A DNA stretch of 64,000 nt, taken from Symbiodinium natans (Eukaryota > Sar > Dinophyceae > Suessiales > Symbiodiniaceae). Positions 53,965 through 63,300 of the stretch are shown piece after piece; position 1 is the stretch's first letter; every line of letters begins with the position of its first letter. Under the pieces are notes generated by a model. The model did no database searches, was not told the DNA's origin, and was given only the letters and a program-made list of their open reading frames with translations. The stretch spans positions 287,001-351,000 of the forward strand of contig CAJNDS010002437.1 in the NCBI GenBank assembly GCA_905221605.1. The letters are read 5' to 3'. The position numbers and the translations under genes were made by a program.

Positions 53965-54074
53965 GGGATGTTCCCCCTTGTACTAACAGTCCTGAATGGG
54001 GATTCTAATGATTCTAATGGGGTACTCGAATTCCCCATTCAGGAGCTGTTAGAATCAGGGGGAACATCCCAAGT
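53965..54074. mobile_element. TIR-D element
   Basis: CTTGGGATGTTCCCCCTTGT ... AGGGGGAACATCCCAAG, near-perfect termini. Confidence 0.8.
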
Positions 54075-54926
54075 CCCAAAATTTATGGATTGCACCCGTA
54101 CGCCAGGAGAGGGCTGCCTCCGGCCCTAGAGGGCGGAATGGCTGGAACCGCCTGCTCGGCGTGGCTCTGAGTTGAGAATCTGCTTCGGTCACTTCTCTAA
54201 ATCATGGCCCCTCTTTGGTGTTAACTATTCCAGGGCGGCCCCGAATATTTCGGGAACTTAAGAAGGGATCAGAAGTAGGGTTTAGGGTTTCGGGTTTCGG
54301 GTTTAGGGTTTAGGGTTTAGGGTTTACCCAAAATTTGTCACGTTGGCTTGACAGCAGCCGCTGCAAAGCTTCTGCAAAGCTGTCCCTTGAGGTGCTTCTT
54401 CCGACCGACGTGCGGTGCGAGTTGCCGTCGGGCACTTGAAGCTTGAATCTGGCAGACCGGGTTTAAGGTTTAGGGTTTAGGGTTTAGGGTTTAGGGTTTA
54501 GGGTTTAGGGTTTCCGAAAATATCGGGGCACCATAGTGTTAAAGTTCAAGGGAAAAAGCTGGTTCACCTTATGGCTAGTATATTTGATTTCAAACCGTGC
54601 ACTCATCACCTTCGTGCATTTGGGGTTCCTGCAATTAGGATTCAGGATGCTACTAATTTGGGGAATCGTAGGGGTACTCTTAGGTCTGGGAAAATGAGTC
54701 GTAGGAGAGAGACACCTAGTTTTCAGGGCAGGATCCCTCTTTGAGGGGGTATAAAGAACCAGCCATGTTTGAGTTAAGTGCGTTTGCTACAGCGGCTTCA
54801 TGATGCTGGCCATGTTCACATGACAAGCAGTTCACACGTTGTTCATCGAACCGGCGAGCCGACAAGCTTCTGAAGCTTGTGTGGAGCCTGAGCGCATGAG
54901 TTTCCTATACTGTTGTATGCGAACCT

Positions 54927-55157
54927 GTGTCTTACTTTGGGGTCCCAGGCAACAGGCTTAGACTAGGAGACCCTCTCGCTGCTGGACTGAGGGTGGGCTT
55001 CGTCTTCAACTCGGGCGACAGCTATGGCTTCGAGGCTGCAGGGGGAGGAGGGGGGGGGCCGGGGTGGGGGAGGGGGGAGGGGTGGCTGGGGTGGGGGAGG
55101 ACCAGCCAGCTGCTGCAAGCTGTGTCCAAGAACTTGAAACATGTCCCGCTAGTGTGA
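54927..55157 (+). CDS. Putative Gly-rich exon, unknown
   Basis: The frame reads GNRLRLGDPLAAGLRVGFVF, then a Gly-rich run (55038-55098) and SQLLQAVSKNLKHVPLV before a stop. An AG at 54947-54948 (ggtcccag) may be its acceptor. Domain not recognised. Confidence 0.3.
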   Translation: MSYFGVPGNRLRLGDPLAAGLRVGFVFNSGDSYGFEAAGGGGGGPGWGRGEGWLGWGRTSQLLQAVSKNLKHVPLV

Positions 55158-55309
55158 GCTTTGTGTGGCAGGTTGCAGTTGCGAACCCTTCACAGGGCGA
55201 ATCGCAACAGGCCCCTCTGATGCCATGCGTAGGCTGAGACATAGGCTTGAGGCAGGGAAAGTTACCATGGTCACAGTGATAGTGACAAAACTCACACAAT
55301 CTCATGCAG

Positions 55310-55890
55310 GATGAAATGTGCACATGTCTAGCTTACTTCGTGGCCCACTTGGAAATGAGGCCTCTGCTTACCAGCCAGGCTGGGTCCGAAACTCAGGCAT
55401 CCAGACATATCGGTTTGGGTCGGAGAGAGTTGGACTCCCCGACAACTTCTTGAGGCGCTCCGATTGGAAAGCAATGCTGCGCAGCCACTCCTCTCCATCT
55501 GCGAGGACAACGTAGTCACTTCTCTGGTTTAGCCGCAGCTTCGCGCGCACGAAGTGGCCCTAGACTTCGGGGACTCGGCATCTGGGAAAGGATATTCCAC
55601 GAAGCCCAACAGACACCGCGCGGCAGCCTTACAGAACACACGAATTCGGCGTAGAGCCTTCATCTGCGGCCGGTTCCCATGTGGCCCCATAAAACGAAGA
55701 TCAGTGACCCGTGCTTTCGAATTGCTCACATCTGTCGCGAATGTTCCAGGCCCTTTCCGCTGTATCTGCGAGAGATGGAGAAGCGAATCTTTTCCGTCAT
55801 GTTCGCAGGCGCGACTTGTCCCGGCACCCTGTACATCCCGTATGTGTGACATTGACCTCACACGAGCTGAGCCCTATTGAGCCCTAATAA
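55310..55890 (-). other. Long open frames on the minus strand, unknown
   Basis: Minus frames 55861-55529 and 55550-55368 are adjacent and protein-like (for example RPQMKALRRIRVFCKAAARC and DGEEWLRSIAFQSERLKKLS), with no telomeric array between. They could be one broken coding sequence of a mobile element on the same strand as the retroelement at 60-64 kb; a + frame (55554-55880) is also open. Confidence 0.3.
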
Positions 55891-55953
55891 GAATAAGAAT
55901 AATAAAAATTAATAATAATAATAATAATAATGATAATAGTAATAATAATAATA
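55884..55953. repeat. AAT/ATA microsatellite
   Basis: Imperfect (aat)n run of about 70 bp. Confidence 0.9.
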
Positions 55954-56815
55954 TGTTCCGCGTGTGAAGGTGCCGCCGGCTCCGGCGAGTCGGTTCCAGT
56001 GGTGGTGGTGTTCCAGGTGTCGGCAGTGCCGGCGGCCCAGGGGAAGAAGCTCGGACCAGGGGTTGCGTAGCATCGTCCTATACGAACAGACTTCTATGCT
56101 GGGTTTTTTAAGCTGTCTTGAGACTAACTGCTGAGGTGACGTTTGTGCTGTTTTTTGTGTGTCTTTTATGTCTTCTTGCTGTGCACTTGAGCACTTAAGG
56201 CCATCGGGTGCCTGGCTCACTTTGCGTTCTCCAGGCTGGTCAGGCCCTGAGCTTGCGTGCGGCAGAACCCACCCAGTGCAGGCTTCACCCCACCAGTACG
56301 AAGGCGAGAGAGGGGTGAAGAGCAGCGACGGAAAGCGGCAGAATGCATAACCACCTTAAAGTGGCGAAGCAAGCTCGGAACGCACAGCCTCGTACTTGGT
56401 TGCCTCGTGGAAGCTTAGCCAGCATGTTTTTGTTGGCGCTTGTTGTTTCAGATGAGTTTATAGATATCACAGCACAGCAAAGCACTTCTGCTGCCGCGAC
56501 AGACCTGCCCCCCCCCCCCCTCCGCCCCTCAGAAGCCTAACTTATCCGAGCTGCAGTGTGGGGGAAGAACACACCCCGCATGTTGCAGACCAAGGTCCTG
56601 GCAGCCGGAGCTCGGGGTGGAGACAAGGCATTCTTTTCCACAGGAAGGGTGCTTGCCTGCTCTTCAAAGGAAGGGTTTAGGGGTTAGGGTTTAGGGTGTA
56701 GGGTTTAGGGTTTAGAGTTTAGGGTTTAGGGTTTACAGTTTAGGGTTTAGGACTTCACACCTTGCCCTTTGGTGACCACAGACTCATGGAGAAGCCCTAG
56801 GCTCTCCCTGCCATA

Positions 56816-56915
56816 AGGGGGGTTTCCTGAATTCGGGGTACCTTATTGAAATCCTGATGATAAGTAAGATCCTACCATTTCGGGGTCTATATTGGGGGGG
56901 TCCCCTATTTTCGAC
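56816..56915. mobile_element. TIR-A element
   Basis: GGGGGGTTTCCTGAATTCGGGGTACC ... TCCCCTATTTTCG. Confidence 0.65.
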
Positions 56916-57041
56916 CCTCTATGTCATGCCTTGGTCAGGTCTTCGGTTCTCCTGCGTGGTACCACCCACAACCTGCGCTGCCCTCAGCCAGAGCCGACTC
57001 ATGCATGGCATGTCGCACGTGCAACATTTGGGTTTAGGAAG

Positions 57042-57133
57042 GCCCTAAACCCTAAACCCTAAACCCTAAACCCTAAACCCTAAACCCTAAACCCTAAACC
57101 CTAAACCCTAAACCCTAAACCCTAAACCCTAAT
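57042..57133 (-). repeat. Last interstitial telomeric array of the window
   Basis: About 13 CCCTAAA units; none occurs downstream to 64000. Confidence 0.95.
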
Positions 57134-57142
57134 TAAAGGGTG

Positions 57143-57460
57143 GGGGGGGGGGGGGGGGGGGGGATGGGAACGGAAACTTGCAAAAGATGCCTTTCAGGCC
57201 AAGCCGACTGAAATCTTGCATCCTGCTGACTTTTCTCACATTGAACGGTAGGCTCTGCGGAGCCTTTCCTGTGCTCCAAAGTTCTTCTTAGGGAGACAGC
57301 CGACCTGTCCGACACTCTAGCTTACACCAGAAATTGCCCGGGCTGCGAATCGCTCAACATTTGGGCGAAGTTATCCTAGCAGGGAAGCGTAGCAAGAATA
57401 TCGTACCCTTGGTATGGTAACTTGATTTAAACTCTCTCTATCATATAATAATTTAAACCT
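57143..57460 (+). other. Poly-G run followed by a short leader-like ORF
   Basis: A G run occupies 57142-57163. Beyond it a + frame starts MPFRPSRLKSCILLTFLTLN and continues GRLCGAFPVLQSSS before a TAG: basic start, hydrophobic core, then AFP, reminiscent of a signal plus plastid-transit leader but cut short. Low-confidence remnant. Confidence 0.2.
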
Positions 57461-57464
57461 TAAT

Positions 57465-57925
57465 GGGGAACGTGGCCATTGGCAAAAAAACCGTGGCCAT
57501 TGGCAAAAAAAGCGTGGCCATTGGCAAAAAAGCCGTGGCCATTGGCAAATTCGCCAATGGCCACGGGAAAGTTGCCAATGGCCACGGCTTTTTTGCCAAT
57601 GGCCACCAATGTCATTAAGGTTGGTCGCCAAAATGGGTTTTTCAAACCCAATTCGCACAAAATGCCCCCCAGCCTTTGTGGGGAACGTGGCCATTGGCAA
57701 AAAAGCCGTGGCCATTGGCAACTTTTCGGGCTTTTTGCCAATGGCCACGGCTTTTTTGCCAATGGCCACGTTCCCCATTAAGGTTGGGCCCCAAATTTAA
57801 TGGGGCCGGGGCCATTGGCAAAAAAGCCGTGGCCATTGGCAAGTGGCATTTGCCGGCCACGACGGGAAAGTTGCCAATGGCCACGGCTTTCTTGCCAATG
57901 GCCACCGCTTTTTTGCCAATGGCCA
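57465..57925. repeat. Inverted/direct repeat satellite of gtggccattggcaaaaaagcc
   Basis: The core GTGGCCATTGGCAAAAAAG and its reverse complement alternate many times, sometimes as near-perfect hairpins (for example 57530-57600). Accessory motifs recur: ttttcgggctttttgcc, gttccccattaaggttgg, cgacgggaaagttgcc. The same motifs resume at 58550-58695 on the far side of the C-rich tract, so that tract interrupts one satellite block. Open frames through it are repeat artefacts. Confidence 0.9.
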
Positions 57926-58520
57926 CGCCCCACCCCCCACCCCCACCCCCACACCCCCCCCCACCCCACCCGCCCCCCCCCCCACCACCCCCCAACCCCC
58001 CACCCCCCCCAACCCCCCCACCCCCCAACCCCCCCACCCCCCCACCCCCCCACCCCCCACCCCCACCCCCCCACCCCCCCACCCCCCCCCCCCCCCCCCC
58101 ACCCCCCACCCCCCACCCCCCCACCCCCCCACCCCCCCCCACCCCCCCCACCCCCACCCCCCCACCCCCCCCCCCCCCACCCCCCCACCCCCCCACCCCC
58201 CCACCCCCCCACCCCCCCACCCCCCCCCCCACCCCCCACCCCCCCACCCACCCCCACCACCCCCCCCCCCACCACCCCCCCACCCCCCCACCGCCCCCAC
58301 CCCCCCCCCCACCCCCCCACCCCCCCCCCCCCCCCCCAACCCCCACTCCCCCCCCCCCCCACCCCCCCGCCCCCCACCCCACGCCCCCCACCCCCCCCAA
58401 CCCCCCCACCCCCCCACCCCCCCACCCCCCCACCCCCCACCCCACCCCCCCACCCCCCCACCCACCCCCCCCCCCCCACCCCCCCACCCCCCCACCCCCC
58501 CCACCCCCCGCACCCCCCCA
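57926..58520. repeat. C-rich (C5-8 A)n tract, about 600 bp
   Basis: Almost pure runs of 5-10 C separated by single A (occasionally G or T). The complementary strand is G-rich with every run long enough for G-quadruplex formation. Frames of 245-365 codons through it (poly-Pro/His or poly-Gly/Trp) are artefacts. Confidence 0.95.
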
Positions 58521-58549
58521 TTTTTCAAACCAAATTCGCCCCACCAGCC

Positions 58550-58695
58550 AAGCCGTGGCCATTGGCAACTTTTCGGGCTTTTTGCCAATGGGCCACCAAT
58601 GGCCACGTTCCCCATTAAGGTTGGGCCGGAAATTTAATCGGGGCCCATTTGCTGGCCACGACGGGAAAGTTGCCCACCGCTTTTTTGCCCACCCC
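58550..58695. repeat. Continuation of the ggccattggc satellite
   Basis: Carries the same motifs as 57465-57925 after the C-rich tract, confirming a single interrupted satellite. Confidence 0.85.
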
Positions 58696-59880
58696 GAGAA
58701 CGAACGCAAGCAGAACGAAGACGAGCAGAGAAATACGAGCAGAGAGAGAACGAATACGGGTAGTTGGTTCTAGGGTGGGTTGGGGATTGGCTCGAACTGG
58801 AATGGCTCGAGGGTGGGGTGGGGGAAAACAAAACATGAGGTTAACAAAATTAGGTTTTTTTTGTCAATCCTGACCAACACTTTTGGTTCTACCTTCGGTC
58901 TGGGGAAAGCAAGCGCGAAGACAAGGGACATGCGACAAAGCCGACGAGCACGAAGGGAGGGGACATACGACAAACCCTAAGAGCGCGAAGGGAAGGGACA
59001 TGCGACGAATCTGTAGACTTTTCATCAAACCATACGAGCACGAAGGGAGGGGACATACGACAAACCCTACGAGCACGAAGGGAGGCATACGACAAACCCT
59101 AAGAGCACGAAGGAAGAGGGCGTACGACAAACCTGTAGACCTCTCGTCAAACCCTACGAGCGCGAAGGGAGGGGACATACGACAAACCTCTAAAATAAAC
59201 CCGTACATGTCTCAATGTTTTGGGATTCTCTGCAAGCAGACGAAGAGGAAAGTCTAAGAGCACGAAGGGAGGGGACGTACGACAAACCTGTAGACCTCTC
59301 ATCAAACCCTACGAGCATGAAGGGAGGGACATACGACAAACCCTACGAGCACGAAGAGAGGGTACATATGACAAAACTCTAGGCCTCTCATCAAACTACG
59401 AGCAGGAGCCAACATGAGGCGAGGTCACCGGGGCACTAATTGGAAAGCAACCATGTGGAAGCCAGGCAGCTTAACGTGTGCCAAACACAACCAACAAGAC
59501 GGCCAAAAATAGGCAGGGTCACCGGGGAAAACGAACACGAGCAAAGTGTATATCAGCAGAAAGAGAACGAATACGAGCAGACTGACATCGAGCAGAATGA
59601 ATACGAGCAGAAAGAGAATGAGTACGAGCAGACTCAGTACGAGCAGAAAGACAGCGAAAACGAGCGGACTGAAATCGAGCAGAGAGAGAACGAATACGTG
59701 CAGAAAAAGCACGAATGCGAGCAGAAAGAGAACGAACACGAGCAAAATGAATATGAGCAGAAAGAGAACGAATACGAGCAGAATGATTACGAGCAGAGAG
59801 AGAACGAAGACGAGCAGACTGAAATCGAGCAGAGAGAGAGAACGAATACGAACAGAATGAATACGAGAAGAAAAACAACA
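58695..59880. repeat. Minisatellites: gagcacgaagggagggacatacgac (34/55-bp units) and gagcagaaagagaacgaatac
   Basis: 58945-59410 is a tandem array of units starting gagcacgaagggagg and ending acaaaccctac; about 34-bp short units alternate with about 55-bp units that carry an extra tgtagacctctcatcaaac segment. 59530-59875 is a second array built on gagcag-a(a/g)agagaacgaatac, whose first trace is at 58696-58760. The Glu/Gln/Asn-rich frame at 59440-59970 is encoded by this repeat and is probably not a gene, although repeat-encoded proteins cannot be fully excluded. Confidence 0.85.
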
Positions 59881-60314
59881 TGCAACAACGCTCAGTCATT
59901 CCCTCTGCAAGCGACCTCGAAACTCACCTTTTTCCAGAGCTCGCCCACGAAGCTTTGTGGTGAACAATAGCAGCTGCGCCCGGAGAGCTTTGAGCTACGT
60001 AAGCTCCGATGAGACTGATTCAACGAAGCAGTCAAAGCTGCGAAAGTTGGAACGCAGAGCTATATCCGGGAGGGAGGGAGGGCCGTCAAAGCTGCGTCGG
60101 GAGACTTTCGCTAAGTCGCATGATGGTGCATGCAACAACGCTCAGTCATTCCCTCTGCAAGCGACCTCGAAACTCACCTTTTTCCAGAGCTCGCCCACGA
60201 AGCTTTGTGAACAATAGCAGCTGCGCCCGGAGAGCTTTGAGCTACGTAAGCTCCGATGAGACTGATTCAACGAAGTAGTCAAAACTGCGAAAGTTGGAAC
60301 GCAGAGCTATATCC
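59879..60314 (-). repeat. Split direct repeat, candidate B1-A2-B2 terminus of the adjacent retroelement
   Basis: Copy 1 (59879-60067) and copy 2 (60129-60314) are nearly identical: one 3-base indel and a few substitutions. They flank a 61-bp spacer (60068-60128) that begins with a ggga repeat. The pair begins 60 bp past the stop of the retroelement ORF on the minus strand. DIRS/Ngaro-type elements end in split direct repeats, and repeat-spacer-repeat (B1-A2-B2) is the arrangement expected. The spacer should then recur as A1 at the element's other end, outside the window. Confidence 0.5.
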
Positions 60315-60373
60315 ACCCTTCGCTAGCGGCCTGACGGCTGGGCTACGGCAGCGCCGCCTCCCATCGTAGCAGC

Positions 60374-63300
60374 TTAAGCAAGCGCTGGCCGCCGCTGGAA
60401 CTCCCGGGCTGAACGAAGATAACTGGAGCACAAAGCGCTTGCAGCTGCCACCCGTTGGCGCCCCGCAGGCTGTACGCGGGCCAAGACTGACACTGCCGAG
60501 ACTTCTTGTAAATATGATTCGAGGGTAACGACGCTGCGCAAGCGCATAGCCCACATCAGGTTGCTGATGCTCATGCCGTCCTTGTAGTGCCTGACTGCTC
60601 CCCCGCCGCGCAGGCTGCCCGGGGTCAGGCCGAGTGATGCATCCACGCCAAACGCAGATAACAGTTGGTCCCATCGGCGCCTAAAAGATGGCGCCGAACC
60701 AGCGTAGAGCGGCTCATCGGGACTGTCTTGGCCAAAAACCCACTCCAAGTACAACACAATCTCCAGGGTCTTGATGCAGACGTGCTGAACTCGTCCGCGG
60801 CCACGGGAAGCAGTCTGAGGGGCTCTCACACACAGGAAGACACCAACTTCCGGAGCGCTGAGGCTGTCGGACGGCAGAAGGAGGTCTCTACGGCAAGCTC
60901 GCAGGGGTTCGCCCACTCGGGCCACTCCATAGAATGAAATAGCCAAGATGGCTGCCCATCTGAACCATCGACGTTGAAGCGCCAGCGCCAGCATGGCTCG
61001 TAGCAAGGCCTCAGGCATGGGAACCCGGTGTTGTACGGGAACGAGCCTTTCCCAACGAGTGAGCATGTCCCAGGCCAACGGCATGTAAGGGCGTAGGTGG
61101 AGCTTGTGCTTTTGGTACCACGCCAGCAAGTGTCGAAACTTATACATGGGCTCCGATTGCTGAAACAGATGATCGCCGTACGCTCGCAGCAGGCAGACGT
61201 AGGCCATGGCGCACGATTCTAAGCTAGTTAGTGCAGGAACAGAAAGCCCCGAGCTCAGCCACTCCCTGAAGCCCTGAAGGACCCTCTCCTGCAGCCGCGC
61301 GGTCGCCGGCGTCACCAGCTGCACCTCCTCGAGAGAGACTACAGGTCCCGGCTTCTTCGCTTCGCCAATACGACGGCACCCACTTCCGGCACAAGCTGAG
61401 ATGTCAAGACGTCGGCGTTCTGCAACGGGGAGAATAGCCGCGCCGAGGAACTCCGCAATGAAGTGATTCAGACGCGGAGGGTAATGCTCTGCCACTTTTG
61501 TCCACTGCTTTCCGTGGAAACGTGAGTATTCCTGCAGCTGTTGATGATGGTGGCCACCTCGGCATAAGAGACGCTGGTTACCAATGTCTGACATGTAAAA
61601 ACGGGTTCGTTTGCGCCACGAAGTGCCCAGCTGGCAGTAGTCGAGGACCATCCACGATTCCGGATACTCGGCTTGAATAGCTCGCCAGCACGGCAGCGCC
61701 CAAAGGTAGGAATTGTGCGGATTTTCTACCCATGCTGGAACCTCGGCTTGTCTTGCCTCCGTCACCATCATCGCCATGAAGGCGGCGTGTGAATTGCCTG
61801 CAACAACCTTGGCGGCCATAGCAGGCCTGAGCGGCCAGACCCCCAGCGGTTGCTCCTTGCTTCGGACTTGAGGTCGTATTGCCGACGAGAAAGAGCTGCA
61901 TACCGGGCCTCCACCAACGCCCAGGAAGGCATGCTGTCTCAGCAGGCCGATGAGCAGCTCTTGGAGGTCTCGGCGAAGCAAGTCTTCAGAGGGCCCATGA
62001 GCATAGTCGACACATAGCACCCAGCGCCGAGTACGATTGGCTAATGCGACTGCAACGCCCCTAGACCCCGAATACAAATCAAGAAAACCAGGCTGCAGGA
62101 TCATCTCTTCGAAAGAAATTTTGCATTTTCGCGGCATGACATATTGAGATTTGTCGAAACCCTTGAGCTTGTCCACTACATCCTGCGGCAAGAAGTCAGG
62201 CTCCCAAGACAGGTTCTCGGCACGATGTTGCGGGTCAGGGCGACTTTGCTCTAACAAGCTAGGCTTTCTAATGCTCCTATCTTCGGCTGTTTCTGCAGAA
62301 AGAGCAGCAGCAGCATCGGGACTGTGAACTGGTTGAGGGAATGAAAAGTCGAGGGAAAGCAGATTCATCATGGCTTTATCTCGGGCATTCATCTGGTCGC
62401 TGTCTCTGATAGCGTACCCGACGAGGATGACCCTTCGACCCGACCAAGGTTCGGTTTTGTGCCAATATCTGGGATGAAACTCCATTCTTCCATCCTTGAA
62501 ATGCAACACTTGACCACGAACCCTTTGACCTTGCACTGATCGGACATCGTCTCCTAAGCCATTTCCAACCCACACGCCACCGTCCTCGAAGTTACTGATT
62601 TTGCAAACGTAGTTTACTGAATCAATGGAGTCATGAGGATCTCGATGGCAAGGAGTGTTTTTGTCAATGTTCACAACGAGAGAATTGAACCGGGCCTCTG
62701 GAAATTCTTGTCGGAGAAAGTGAGCCAAAACCAGCGTAGATCGCCAGAATCCTCGGGTGTTTGCTCGAAGGCCCGAAGCACCTCCATACACGTATGCTCC
62801 CGAGCTCCAGGAAGCCCCATGGAAGCCCTGTGACTTTCTGGAGTCATACCTGACAGGTAGAAGATCAATCAGACGCGCAACGCTCTTTCGTGATATCTCT
62901 TCTTGAATGAGCAAAGTTGCAGCATAGAGCTCTGCAGCGATATCTGAACGTTCTCTACCCAAGGTCTCTTCGATGTGTATCAGCCTTTGCTTTCTCCGCT
63001 CTCTCCTACACAGCTTTTCTTCTATTCTCAGAGCAGGAACGATGGAGGACAAAGGCGGCAGGCCCATAGTGCTGACAGGATCCAGTCCGACGCGTTTCAG
63101 CTCTGTATCCAGTCCAGCGAAATCTCCATCGAGAGCATCACTGAGCCATCTGGGGCAAGGGATTTTTGGTCCTCGGTCAGCTTCATCCCGGGTAGGATCA
63201 TCTGCTGGGTTCAGCGAGGACTCTACGTAGAAGTAGAACCCTGAGATATCCAAAGCAACATACATCGGAAGACTCTGCCGTAATACCCCATTCAGTCGAG

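Noticed and set aside
57642-58773. Open frames of 245-365 codons, poly-Pro/His or poly-Gly/Trp, on both strands
   Set aside because: They are read through the C5-8A tract and the ggccattggc satellite; all six frames are open because of composition.
59440-59970. 176-codon Glu/Gln/Asn-rich frame
   Set aside because: Encoded by a minisatellite and its complement is open too; no start context or domain.
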